A DNA stretch of 64,000 bases, taken from contig CAZQDP010000002.1 of assembly GCA_964592375.1 (NCBI GenBank), forward strand, positions 1 through 64,000, in the 5' to 3' direction. Positions 15,443 to 23,351 of this stretch are shown here, piece by piece. How positions within the stretch are numbered: position 1 is the stretch's first letter; the number at the start of each line of letters is the position of its first letter. Made by a program: the position numbers and the translations under genes. This DNA is from CAZQDP01 sp964592375 (GTDB lineage: Bacteria; Bacillota; Clostridia; RUG12999). The notes under the pieces are model-generated. The model did not search any database. It saw only the letters and a program-made list of their open reading frames with translations, and had not been told where the DNA came from.

Positions 15443-16795
15443 CTACCCACGAGAGCGAGGGGTTCTCTTCGGCCTCTGGCCAGGGCCCTTCGCATTTCTG
15501 CTACTCGCACTCTGCCCTCTTTGCGCACCGCCTTTTGCGCTCTGGCCCTGATGCGTAACACTCTGCTCTCTGCCCCACTCGCCCCTTGCGCTCTGGCCTC
15601 TGCGCCCGGCACCTTCTGTGCCCTTTGGACTGCGACCTACGCCTCTTGTGCTCTGCGGCTTGCGGCCTGCTTCCTGCGCACCCTTATCTGCAGGTCCTTG
15701 CAAACGCCGTATGTTCACGCCAATTGCTTTCTCAATCGTATTCATCGTTGCCCTGTCTCTGGGGGATACAAAGGTCACAGCAATGCCCTTTTGCCCTGCG
15801 CGGCCGGTTCTGCCAATCCGATGAATATAATCCTTGGCGTCACGTGGCATATCGTAATTAAAGATATGCGTTACACCTTCAATATCTAGCCCTCTTGCGG
15901 CAACATCCGTTGCAACCAGCAAAGGGATTTGCAGCTTGCGAAAGGAAGACAATACCTTTTCACGCTTTGCTTGGCTCAGATCCCCATGAAGCTCCTCGGC
16001 TTTATATCCTTGCGCCTGCAATGCGCTGCATAGTGCAGTAACCCTATGCTTTGTACGGCAGAAGATGATGGACATAAAGGGACGATAAGTTTCGAGCATT
16101 TTCAGTAGTGCACCTTGCTTCCCACGATCGGTGGTGTCCATTGCAAGCTGAGATATTTCAGATAAGGTCACTTGCTTGCCTTGGATGCGAATTTGGATGG
16201 GGTTCTTCATATATTTTTCGGCCAGCGCTACGATGGCGGTGGATATGGTGGCGGAAAACAAAAGTGTTTGGCGTTGCGGAGGTGTTTTCCCCAATATTTG
16301 TGCAACATCGGGCAGAAACCCCAAATCAAGCATTTGGTCTGCTTCGTCTAGCACCAACATGGACAGCTTGTCCAAATGGATGGCCTTTCTGTGAATATGG
16401 TCAAGGAGCCGCCCCGGCGTGCCCACCACCAATTGCACGGACCCATTTAATCTGCGTGCCTGTGCAAGCACATCTTGGCCTCCGTATGCGGATAAGATAT
16501 GGATGTCCCGTGTTAGCTTTTTGGCCTCTGCCGTAATTTGAATGGCAAGCTCACGGGTGGGGGTAATCACAAGCGCCTGTACAGAAGGATCTTGTGGGTT
16601 AATGCGTTCTAAGATAGGCAGTAGAAAGGCAAGGGTTTTTCCTGTGCCTGTTTGAGCCTGGGCAATCACATCCCGCCCCGCCATTACCGGTCCGATGGCT
16701 TGCTCTTGAACAGGTGTTGGTTGCGTAATTTTATTTTTTTCAAGTATTCCGGCAAGCGCTGAGCTTATGCCGAGCAGTTCAAATTTCGTTTTCAT
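15443..16795 (-). CDS. DEAD-box RNA helicase with basic repetitive tail
   Basis: The 450-residue protein has all helicase motifs in standard form: TPVQEQAI, AQTGTGKT, PTRELA, DEADQMLD, SAT and HRIGRTGR. After about residue 360 comes a low-complexity basic tail rich in Gly, Arg, Gln and Ser, built of loose repeats around GQSAKG/GQSARG, ending in RPKRTPRSRG. Such tails give non-specific RNA binding in CshA and RhlE-type helicases. The tail DNA is visibly more GC-rich and repetitive than the catalytic part. GAGG lies 5 bases before the ATG. It is first in the tandem helicase pair. Confidence 0.94.
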   Translation of the reverse strand: MKTKFELLGISSALAGILEKNKITQPTPVQEQAIGPVMAGRDVIAQAQTGTGKTLAFLLPILERINPQDPSVQALVITPTRELAIQITAEAKKLTRDIHILSAYGGQDVLAQARRLNGSVQLVVGTPGRLLDHIHRKAIHLDKLSMLVLDEADQMLDLGFLPDVAQILGKTPPQRQTLLFSATISTAIVALAEKYMKNPIQIRIQGKQVTLSEISQLAMDTTDRGKQGALLKMLETYRPFMSIIFCRTKHRVTALCSALQAQGYKAEELHGDLSQAKREKVLSSFRKLQIPLLVATDVAARGLDIEGVTHIFNYDMPRDAKDYIHRIGRTGRAGQKGIAVTFVSPRDRATMNTIEKAIGVNIRRLQGPADKGAQEAGRKPQSTRGVGRSPKGTEGAGRRGQSARGEWGREQSVTHQGQSAKGGAQRGQSASSRNAKGPGQRPKRTPRSRG

Positions 16796-16863
16796 AAGAA
16801 CCTCAATTCCTTTTATTTCTTTTACATATGGACTAATTCATGGGGTGGTGGTAAATAAATATA

Positions 16864-17286
16864 TTAAGTTTTTTTGATAAATATCTCTTTGCATATCGGG
16901 CAGTTCACGCTAAGCGTACCTTTTCGCTTTGGCAGTCGAAGGGTGTTTTTACAAGCAGGACACCGTACAAATGCAAAATCCTTACTCTGCCGCAGTCTTG
17001 TGGTTTGCTCTGTCATTTTTTTAAAAGCGGCCTTGAGAGCTCCTGCAATTGCGCTCAATGCCGGTGCGAAAAAGCTGGCAATCCGGACTGTTAGCTGATT
17101 GTACAGCGCAAGCTCCTGCAGTCTGCGCGCTTTATTCTTTGAGAGCATGCGAAAAAGTGCATAGCATATAAGAACCACTCCGAGCGGCCATACGATTTTT
17201 CTACTAACAAATATTGCTGAAATAAGCATCAAAATAAAAGATAAATGATCTGACCCGTATCTGCCATGAAAAAAGCTTTTCCACAT
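16864..17286 (-). CDS. Small membrane protein with C-terminal zinc ribbon
   Basis: I do not recognise a named family. The 140-residue protein has one or two membrane helices near residues 15-45 (LSFILMLISAIFV, WPLGVVLICYALF), a basic amphipathic middle, and a C-terminal four-Cys zinc ribbon (CPACKNTLRLPKRKGTL then CPICKEIF). Proteins of this layout are common and uncharacterised in Clostridia. It is transcribed toward the DEAD-box genes with 68 bases between, and diverges from the GH1 gene. Confidence 0.7.
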   Translation of the reverse strand: MWKSFFHGRYGSDHLSFILMLISAIFVSRKIVWPLGVVLICYALFRMLSKNKARRLQELALYNQLTVRIASFFAPALSAIAGALKAAFKKMTEQTTRLRQSKDFAFVRCPACKNTLRLPKRKGTLSVNCPICKEIFIKKT

Positions 17287-17398
17287 TTTTGCTCACCCAT
17301 CTTCATATAGAATATAGTTTAAGTTTAACCGATATTTTCAGTTTATGCAAGTAAAAGTATGAAAAAATGATCAAAAGTATCAAAATGCACATATTCTG

Positions 17399-17427
17399 TT
17401 GACAAGCACATTAAGATAATATATATT
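17399..17427 (+). promoter_or_regulatory. Promoter of the first GH1 gene
   Basis: A perfect TTGACA (17399-17404), a 17-base spacer and TATATT (17422-17427) lie about 65 bases before the ATG at 17494. No clear catabolite-repression element was found nearby. Confidence 0.8.
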
Positions 17428-17493
17428 ATTTTTATATATAAGTGGGTCTTATGGATCCATGCATGAAACTTGATTGTGCCAGGAGGTTTATTG

Positions 17494-18846
17494 ATGGGCT
17501 TTGTAAGTGATTTTGTATGGGGGACTGCCACTGCTTCTTATCAAGTAGAAGGTGCCCATCTTCAAGATGGGAAAGGATTATCCATATGGGACATGGTGGT
17601 GCAAAAAGGCGGATTTGTGCTAAATGGTGATACGGGTGATATCGCATGTGACCATTACAACCGCTACCGGGAGGACATTGCCATGATGAAAGAAATCGGG
17701 GTGAAAGGGTATCGATTTTCACTTTCATGGCCTCGCATTATGCCGGATGGCGTTGGGAAAATTAACGCTAAGGGCCTTGATTTTTACGACAACCTGGTGG
17801 ATGCTTTGCTGGAAAACGGCATTGAGCCATATATTACTCTCTTCCACTGGGATTATCCTTTGGCGTTATTTCAACAAGGGGGCTGGCTCAGTCCCGATAG
17901 TCCAAAATGGTTTGCAGAATATACCAAGGTGGTTGTGGATAGGTTATCGGATAAAATCACCCATTGGATGACGTTAAACGAACCCCAGTGCTTTGTTGGG
18001 CTTGGGCATTTCACAGGTGTGAATGCGCCTGGGCTAAAACTTGACTTTTCACAGATGTTAACCGTCGGTCATCATGCGATGCTAGCGCATGGTATGGCGG
18101 TGGAGGTTATACGAAAGCACAGTAAACTCCCTGCGCAAATCGGCTATGCGCCGGTGGGCGTGGTACGCACCCCTGCCACCAATTGTGCCGGTGATATAAA
18201 GGCCGCAAGAGAGGCCACCTTTTCAATCAAGGATAAGCACTTTTGGAACAATACATGGTGGATGGATCCGATATTTCTTGGGCAATATCCTGAGGATGGG
18301 TTGAAACTCTTTGAGGCCGATATGCCAAAGATAGGACAGGATGACCTCAAAATCATCAGCCAGCCTATTGATTATTTTGGTGTGAATATTTACAATAGCG
18401 TGGCAGTTAAATGTAAGGAAAACGGCGAAGTTGCTTTCCCTTCCCGTTTGGCAGGCTATGCCAAAACCGCATATCACTGGAGTGTAACGCCCGAATCTCT
18501 CTATTGGGGACCGCGATTTTTCTACGAACGATATCAGAAGCCCATCATCATTACAGAAAACGGAATGTCAAACTGCGATTGGGTGAGCCTTGATGGAAAG
18601 GTGCATGACCCACAGCGCATCGATTTTGTGAGTAGATATTTAATGGAGCTAAAAAGAGCTGCACAGGAGGGCATCCCAATAAAAGGATACTTCTTATGGA
18701 CCTTAATGGATAATTTTGAGTGGGCTGAAGGGTATAATCAGCGGTTTGGACTGGTGCATGTTGATTTTCAATCTCAAAAGAGAACGCCAAAGGATTCTGC
18801 CTATTGGTACCAACAAATCATTGCAACAAATGGGGAAATGTTATAG
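17494..18846 (+). CDS. GH1 family beta-glucosidase (cytoplasmic)
   Basis: The 450-residue enzyme is a retaining beta-glycosidase of family GH1. The N-terminal signature WGTATASYQVEG, the acid/base motif LNEP (Glu163) and the nucleophile motif ITENG (Glu355) are intact. There is no signal peptide, so it acts on imported disaccharides or short oligosaccharides. AGGAGG lies 7 bases before the ATG at 17494; an in-frame TTG at 17470 lies before that Shine-Dalgarno and is rejected. It has its own promoter. No sugar transporter is adjacent, so a 6-phospho-beta-glucosidase role cannot be excluded or supported. A second GH1 gene is at 52666-54018. Confidence 0.95.
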   Translation: MGFVSDFVWGTATASYQVEGAHLQDGKGLSIWDMVVQKGGFVLNGDTGDIACDHYNRYREDIAMMKEIGVKGYRFSLSWPRIMPDGVGKINAKGLDFYDNLVDALLENGIEPYITLFHWDYPLALFQQGGWLSPDSPKWFAEYTKVVVDRLSDKITHWMTLNEPQCFVGLGHFTGVNAPGLKLDFSQMLTVGHHAMLAHGMAVEVIRKHSKLPAQIGYAPVGVVRTPATNCAGDIKAAREATFSIKDKHFWNNTWWMDPIFLGQYPEDGLKLFEADMPKIGQDDLKIISQPIDYFGVNIYNSVAVKCKENGEVAFPSRLAGYAKTAYHWSVTPESLYWGPRFFYERYQKPIIITENGMSNCDWVSLDGKVHDPQRIDFVSRYLMELKRAAQEGIPIKGYFLWTLMDNFEWAEGYNQRFGLVHVDFQSQKRTPKDSAYWYQQIIATNGEML

Positions 18847-18974
18847 AAACATTCCACGCCCTTATGTACATGGCCACATTCAACGCAAGACCAAAAGGTT
18901 CTCTTACCATACAAAAAAGAAAAAATAACTCCTTTGTATTGCGAGAATGCACCGGGATGAAACGTAAGGGATAT

Positions 18975-19003
18975 TGACAGAATAAAGAATATGCCGTACA
19001 ATA
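18975..19003 (+). promoter_or_regulatory. Promoter of the mgtC-like gene
   Basis: TTGACA (18975-18980), 17 bases, then TACAAT (18998-19003). The upstream part of this gap (18847-18974) holds only a weak hairpin (ATACAAA with TTTGTAT, 18917-18950 region) that may end the GH1 transcript. The transcript start near 19010 gives an unusually long leader of about 215 bases. Confidence 0.75.
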
Positions 19004-19009
19004 TGCATA

Positions 19010-19225
19010 TGGGAGCCACGGCGAAAAGCCTTGGCCTTGTAAAAAATTATGCATAATTAAATGCAAGTGTCAATACACTAAAGCATATAGATGTGACTCA
19101 AACCCCGTGCATTTTTCCATATAGATTTGTTGGTGCCGGCACGTTTATGGAGCGCATAGTATACAATATATGGCATGTATTGTGGCATTTTTAAGCGCTT
19201 GCTTGCGGTTGTGGGAGGGAGTAAA
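19010..19225 (+). promoter_or_regulatory. Long leader of the mgtC-like gene with hairpin and palindromes
   Basis: The RNA would begin with a hairpin GCCACGGC-gaaaa-GCCTTGGC (19016-19023 with 19029-19036, one mismatch). The palindromic octamer TATGCATA occurs twice, at 19003-19010 and 19049-19056, on either side of the start of transcription. A 10-bp palindrome GTGCCGGCAC is at 19133-19142. No match to the Mg2+ M-box or to the manganese yybP-ykoY motif was recognised. Confidence 0.35.
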
Positions 19226-19876
19226 ATGGATTTTTTTACGCTTGAATATTGGATGATGCTATTGCGGCTTGTAGTGGCAGTGATACTGGGGGGTGTAATT
19301 GGCTTTGAGCGTGCTGAAAATAAGCATGATGCAGGGCTTCGAACACATATTTTGGTATGCCTTGGCTCTGCACTGATTATGGTCATCAGCGAGCACCTGA
19401 TTACCACAAGAAGCCTGCAAAGCGATATGATGCGCATGGGTGCACAGGTTATTAGCGGCATCGGCTTTTTGGGAATTGGGTGTATTATTACGAATGGCGA
19501 TAAAATTAAGGGACTGACCACTGCGGCTGGGCTGTGGACCACTGCGGGCGTGGGCCTTTGTGTGGGAATTGGCTATTATTCCATTGCGGTCACTACGGTT
19601 GTCCTTATGCTGATTGTTATGGCCTATTTGCGCCCCCTTGCCATAAGGCTGAAAAATAGGGATTTGACCGTGCAAATCAAGGTGAGTAGCAGAGTGCAGG
19701 TAAGTGGGATTTTGGATTTACTTTCTGAAAAAAGCATTCATGTGAATACGGTTAAAATGACCGAAAAAGGCGAGCATACCTATGCCACGGTTTGCATTCA
19801 ATTGCAACATACCAACAATTACAGCCAAGTACTCAGCGAGCTGACGGCGATGGAAGGCGTAACGGAAATCCATTAG
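19226..19876 (+). CDS. MgtC/SapB family membrane protein
   Basis: The 216-residue protein has an N-terminal hydrophobic MgtC domain with the family features GGVIGFERAE, GLRTHILVCLGSALIM, GIGFLGIGCII and GLTTAAGLWTTAGVGL, then a cytosolic ACT-like C-terminal domain (from about residue 150). MgtC proteins affect Mg2+ limitation responses and, in some bacteria, membrane potential or ATP synthase; they are not proven transporters. The start at 19226 follows GGGAGGGAG by 4 bases; the upstream in-frame ATG at 19175 has no Shine-Dalgarno. It is monocistronic, with its own promoter and a long leader. Confidence 0.9.
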   Translation: MDFFTLEYWMMLLRLVVAVILGGVIGFERAENKHDAGLRTHILVCLGSALIMVISEHLITTRSLQSDMMRMGAQVISGIGFLGIGCIITNGDKIKGLTTAAGLWTTAGVGLCVGIGYYSIAVTTVVLMLIVMAYLRPLAIRLKNRDLTVQIKVSSRVQVSGILDLLSEKSIHVNTVKMTEKGEHTYATVCIQLQHTNNYSQVLSELTAMEGVTEIH

Positions 19877-19920
19877 CGGATTGTAAAACGAAAATTCAAA
19901 CATTAAAAAGACCAAAATCA

Positions 19921-19949
19921 TTGACAAATTAGATAAAATGGGTTACAAT
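19921..19949 (+). promoter_or_regulatory. Promoter of folT
   Basis: TTGACA (19921-19926), a 17-base spacer and TACAAT (19944-19949) lie just upstream of the tetrahydrofolate riboswitch. Confidence 0.85.
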
Positions 19950-19964
19950 AAACACATACTTTGA

Positions 19965-20062
19965 GGTAGAGTAGGTATTGTGCGTCAAGTGTCAAAGGAT
20001 GGGAAGTTGCCTTTGAACGAAGAATGCGTTTGCATTTGCGGTACAATATCGCTTCCGTTACC
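19965..20062 (+). ncRNA. Tetrahydrofolate (THF) riboswitch
   Basis: The segment matches the THF riboswitch consensus in order: GGTAGAGTAGG, GTGCGTCAAGTG, GGATGGGAAGTTG, GAACGAA, TGCGG, and CGCTTCC, closed by P1 pairing of GGTA (19965-19968) with TACC (20059-20062). THF riboswitches in Firmicutes control folate transport and synthesis genes, and the next gene is the folate transporter component folT. Recognised by reading only; a covariance-model search would settle its exact bounds. Confidence 0.92.
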
Positions 20063-20141
20063 ATTTTTTTATGCCTAAAAGCAAGCTTGCAGGCAATCAT
20101 TTGGTAACATCCTCTCATTTTGAAAGGATGTATGAAAATTG
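20057..20141 (+). promoter_or_regulatory. Expression platform of the THF riboswitch
   Basis: GTTACC (20057-20062), the 3' side of P1, can pair with GGTAAC (20103-20108). The overlapping segment ACATCCT (20107-20113) can pair with AGGATGT (20125-20131), which holds the folT Shine-Dalgarno. With ligand bound, P1 keeps GTTACC and lets the second helix hide the ribosome site, which predicts translational repression by THF. Confidence 0.7.
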
Positions 20142-20669
20142 AACAGAAGTAGTGTTTTTTCAACCAGAAGGCTTGTGCTGATGTCTGTTTTGGTGGCCAT
20201 TAGCATTGTGCTGACCAGGTATGCTTCCATCATGCTGTTTGGTGGAACCGTGCGGCTTGGCTTTGGCAACATTCCCATTATTTTTGCCGGTCTTCTCCTT
20301 GGCCCGTGGGCAGGCGCGCTCACCGGCATTGTATCCGACCTTATTGGCGTGATGTTAAATCCCCAAGGTACGTTTCATTTAGGATTTACCCTTAGTTCCG
20401 CACTTACCGGTATCATACCCGGGCTTGTGGCCATGTTTTTTCGAAGGAAAAGCTTTCGCTGTATTTTGATTTCCAATTTACTTGTATATCTTGTCGTTTC
20501 CTTGTTGCTGAATACCTTATGGCTTTCGCAGCTGTATGGCAAAGCCTTTTTGGTGCTTCTGCCGGGGCGTATACTTACCCATGGAATGACCAGTGCCATT
20601 AGCATTGCAATGATCACGTTTCTGATGATAAGCATAAAACACATCAATATTGACGATGAAATAAAGTAA
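20139..20669 (+). CDS. folT: Folate-specific ECF transporter S component
   Basis: The 176-residue protein is an ECF-type substrate-binding membrane component with about six hydrophobic segments. The N-terminal pattern STRRLVLMSVLVAISIVLTRYASI and the G-rich block LGFGNIPIIFAGLLLGPWAGALTG are typical of FolT. It needs the shared EcfA/A'/T energising module, which is not in the window. A TTG start at 20139 is chosen because it is 10 bases after AGGA, keeps the conserved N-terminus, and lies directly behind the THF riboswitch platform. Two out-of-frame ATGs (20128, 20132) lie between the Shine-Dalgarno and this start. Confidence 0.93.
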   Translation: MNRSSVFSTRRLVLMSVLVAISIVLTRYASIMLFGGTVRLGFGNIPIIFAGLLLGPWAGALTGIVSDLIGVMLNPQGTFHLGFTLSSALTGIIPGLVAMFFRRKSFRCILISNLLVYLVVSLLLNTLWLSQLYGKAFLVLLPGRILTHGMTSAISIAMITFLMISIKHINIDDEIK

Positions 20670-20683
20670 GGTGAACAAATGCG

Positions 20684-21979
20684 CTATTTGCCTTTTTTGC
20701 ATATGGCCTTTACCGCCCTTTTCGCTGAAGGCACAAGGGACAGAGAGCCGCAAATCACAACAGCTCCCGTTTTTTGGCTGATCGAAAATGCTGTGGTCAC
20801 GGCCTCTTGCATGCTTTTTGCCATAAGTGCTTTCATCCCGAGATTTTTGGCCTCGTTAAATAAAAGCGCTGCTGGCAGTGCGCGTGCATGCTCCGGGGTT
20901 ACGGCAATAAGCATATCACATGCGGGCGCCAAATGGGCAAGTATTTTCGCATACTCTTTGTCTGCAAATATGCCTACAATCATCACGAGCGGACGGCGCC
21001 TTACATGAGTGGCCAAAAAATTTGCCAATGCATGTGCACCGTGAGGATTATGTGCTCCATCTAAAAGCACAAGTGGGGATTGACACAAGACCTCTTGACG
21101 TCCAGGGTGACGGGCGCGAAATAGCCCCTCTGCCAAAACCTGATCACTGATGGCATATCCAAATGAGTGGCGCAGTACATTTGCCGCCACCACGGCGGTC
21201 ATGGCATTGTAGACTTGGTGTCTGCCGGAAAGGCGAATTTGCAATTGATGCCCGTCATACCAAAAAGTCGAACCGGAAATGCGCTCCTTGCATATAAAAA
21301 GCTTTGATATATCAGGATAAATTGAGCGGCAGCCCTCACGCGTTGCCTTGTCGTGAAGTACGCCCATCACCTCCTTTTCCTGCAAAGGATAAATAACCAC
21401 AACACCATCTTTTTTAATAATGCCGCTTTTTTCCTCGGCAATCTTTTCAATGTGCGTGCCTAACATTTTCATGTGGTCAAAAGAAATAGCGGTAATGACG
21501 CTGATGAGCGGCGTATCAATGACATTTGTGGTATCCTGCCGTCCACCCATGCAAGCTTCCAGCACCACAATATCGCAGCCTGCCTTTTCAAAGGCAACAA
21601 AGGCAAGTGCAGTTAAAATTTCATATTCCGTTGGAGGGTCTGCCATTTTTTCCATTTGCTGCACGGCGTTTTTGATTTCATCACAAGCTGTGGCAAAGGC
21701 ACTTTGACTTATTTTTCGGCCGTTGGTGCGAATACTCTCTCGCATGCTCTCAAGATATGGAGAGGTAAAAAGCCCTGTTTTATATCCTGCGCGCTTTAAA
21801 ATGCAGGCCAACATCACCGCAGTACTTCCTTTGCCGTTTGTTCCCGCAATATGGACAAATTTCAACCTTTTTTGCGGATTGCAAAGAAGCGCACAAAGGC
21901 AAGTCATGCGGGAAAGGCCGGGTTTCGAGCCCAAATACCGATAGGAAGCGATAAAATCAAGAGCCTGTTTTTCATTCAA
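20684..21979 (-). CDS. folC: Bifunctional folylpolyglutamate synthase / dihydrofolate synthase
   Basis: FolC adds glutamate to dihydropteroate or to folates, which traps them in the cell. The 431-residue length and Mur-ligase-like motifs fit: the P-loop HIAGTNGKGSTA near residue 45 and LLDGAHNPHGA in the C-terminal domain. The start is TTG at 21979 with GGAG about 10 bases upstream. The gene converges on folT with only 14 bases between the stops and no terminator in the gap, so the two folate genes probably have overlapping 3' transcript ends. It does not carry its own THF riboswitch. Confidence 0.95.
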   Translation of the reverse strand: MNEKQALDFIASYRYLGSKPGLSRMTCLCALLCNPQKRLKFVHIAGTNGKGSTAVMLACILKRAGYKTGLFTSPYLESMRESIRTNGRKISQSAFATACDEIKNAVQQMEKMADPPTEYEILTALAFVAFEKAGCDIVVLEACMGGRQDTTNVIDTPLISVITAISFDHMKMLGTHIEKIAEEKSGIIKKDGVVVIYPLQEKEVMGVLHDKATREGCRSIYPDISKLFICKERISGSTFWYDGHQLQIRLSGRHQVYNAMTAVVAANVLRHSFGYAISDQVLAEGLFRARHPGRQEVLCQSPLVLLDGAHNPHGAHALANFLATHVRRRPLVMIVGIFADKEYAKILAHLAPACDMLIAVTPEHARALPAALLFNEAKNLGMKALMAKSMQEAVTTAFSISQKTGAVVICGSLSLVPSAKRAVKAICKKGK

Positions 21980-22063
21980 AGCGGTTCACTCCGTTTAATT
22001 TAAATGGCATATAATAACATATAATCCTATTTTCAATTGGTGATAATTTGTGAATATTGTACA

Positions 22064-22092
22064 TTGAAAAATGGATAAAAATATGGTAACAT
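22064..22092 (+). promoter_or_regulatory. Probable promoter of the diguanylate cyclase gene
   Basis: TTGAAA (22064-22069), 17 bases and TAACAT (22087-22092) are seen 32 bases before the ATG. The -10 is a weak match. Confidence 0.5.
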
Positions 22093-22124
22093 AAAATTTG
22101 ATGTATCTTATATGGAGGTTTCGT

Positions 22125-23285
22125 ATGCAATATCTGCATCAACTTGGCGTTGTGAATATGCATGCACTCGGTGTTGCAATCCTAGCTTTGGTCATTTTCA
22201 ACATCAAAAGTGCCATAGGTCAGGATCGTTCGCTGTATTTACTGATGCTATCAATGATTTGGGTGACCGTGGTCAGCATATGTGCTGATGCGGCCTCTTG
22301 GCTGTTTAACGGGCTTAGTAACCCTTCGGCGTATTATATCGTATATATCAGCAGTGTTGTTTTTTATATGACCATGCCGCTCATTGGCATCAGTTGGTAT
22401 TTTATCTCTGTTTATATGGCGAATAGGCAGCAGGCATTTATTAAAAAAAGGCTATTATTTGCATCCGCAGTATATTTGTTAGTCATTGTAATGGCAGTGA
22501 CTAATTCGCACACCAAGCTTCTTTTTTTCGTCGACGCTCAAAATACATATCAAAGAGGGCCGCTATTTTTTTCTTTTGACATTATTGTGCTTATCTTTCT
22601 TGTGCTATCACTTTTTCGTGTCTATGCGCACAAAGCCGACTATGTGTTTGAGACATTGGCCTCTCAATATTTTTGGTTTCCACCGGTTTTTGGCGGTATT
22701 ATCCAAGCATTCGTTTATGGACTGAACTTCATCTTGGTCGGGATTGTGATATCTATTCTTATGATTTATATTGGATTTCAATCCAAAAGCACTCGGCTAG
22801 ATTATTTAACGGGAATTCACAACAGAAGATATTGCGACAGTATTCTGCAAGCAAGAACAAGGGAAAGAAAGTTTTCCCTTATTTTAATTGATATCGATAA
22901 ATTCAAAATGATCAATGATACTTATGGACATACAACGGGGGATATGGTGCTTATTGATATTGCGGCCATGCTTAGGATGTCCCTTGGAAAAAATGATTTT
23001 ATATCACGCTATGGGGGCGACGAATTCTTAATTATTCCCGAAACAGCAGATAAGTATAAGCTTGAAGAGCTAACACGGCATATTCATCAAATGATAGGGC
23101 AGTTCAATGAGGACAGCGCATTTCCCTTCGTTCTATCGGTAAGCGTAGGCTTCGATGTGATGAAGGCAGGGCAGTACAGAACACCTTCCGGGTTTTTGCA
23201 TCATGTTGACCAGCTGATGTATATTGAAAAACGAACCAAGCCGCCTAGTCTTGTATTAAAGCAACAAGACCAGATTTCTCAATAA
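22125..23285 (+). CDS. Membrane-bound diguanylate cyclase (GGDEF)
   Basis: The 386-residue protein has about seven membrane helices in residues 1-220 (sensor of histidine-kinase-N type, ligand unknown), then a GGDEF domain with LTGIHNRR, DIDKFKMINDTYGH and the intact active site RYGGDEF. It should make cyclic di-GMP from two GTP. The allosteric inhibition site RxxD, which normally precedes the active site by five residues, reads GKND, so product inhibition through that site is probably lost. GGAGG lies 6 bases before the ATG at 22125. No EAL or HD-GYP partner is in the window. Confidence 0.92.
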   Translation: MQYLHQLGVVNMHALGVAILALVIFNIKSAIGQDRSLYLLMLSMIWVTVVSICADAASWLFNGLSNPSAYYIVYISSVVFYMTMPLIGISWYFISVYMANRQQAFIKKRLLFASAVYLLVIVMAVTNSHTKLLFFVDAQNTYQRGPLFFSFDIIVLIFLVLSLFRVYAHKADYVFETLASQYFWFPPVFGGIIQAFVYGLNFILVGIVISILMIYIGFQSKSTRLDYLTGIHNRRYCDSILQARTRERKFSLILIDIDKFKMINDTYGHTTGDMVLIDIAAMLRMSLGKNDFISRYGGDEFLIIPETADKYKLEELTRHIHQMIGQFNEDSAFPFVLSVSVGFDVMKAGQYRTPSGFLHHVDQLMYIEKRTKPPSLVLKQQDQISQ

Positions 23286-23351
23286 AACAGAGCGTATCAC
23301 TTAGTCATTTTCTACATATTGCATGAACTTTTCCTATCAACTGTTTGCTCT

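Noticed and set aside
15443..15720. Short repeated DNA units that look like a repeat array
   Set aside because: They are in frame with the GQSAKG-type tail of the DEAD-box helicase; there are no equal-length repeats and unique spacers, so it is not a CRISPR array.
19010..19225. M-box (Mg2+) riboswitch before the mgtC-like gene
   Set aside because: The conserved M-box blocks are not visible, so only an unassigned leader is reported.
19078..19542. Long minus-strand reading frame opposite the mgtC-like gene
   Set aside because: Its peptide is Pro/Ile-rich without domain features, and the plus strand encodes a conserved MgtC domain with a good start; it is a shadow.
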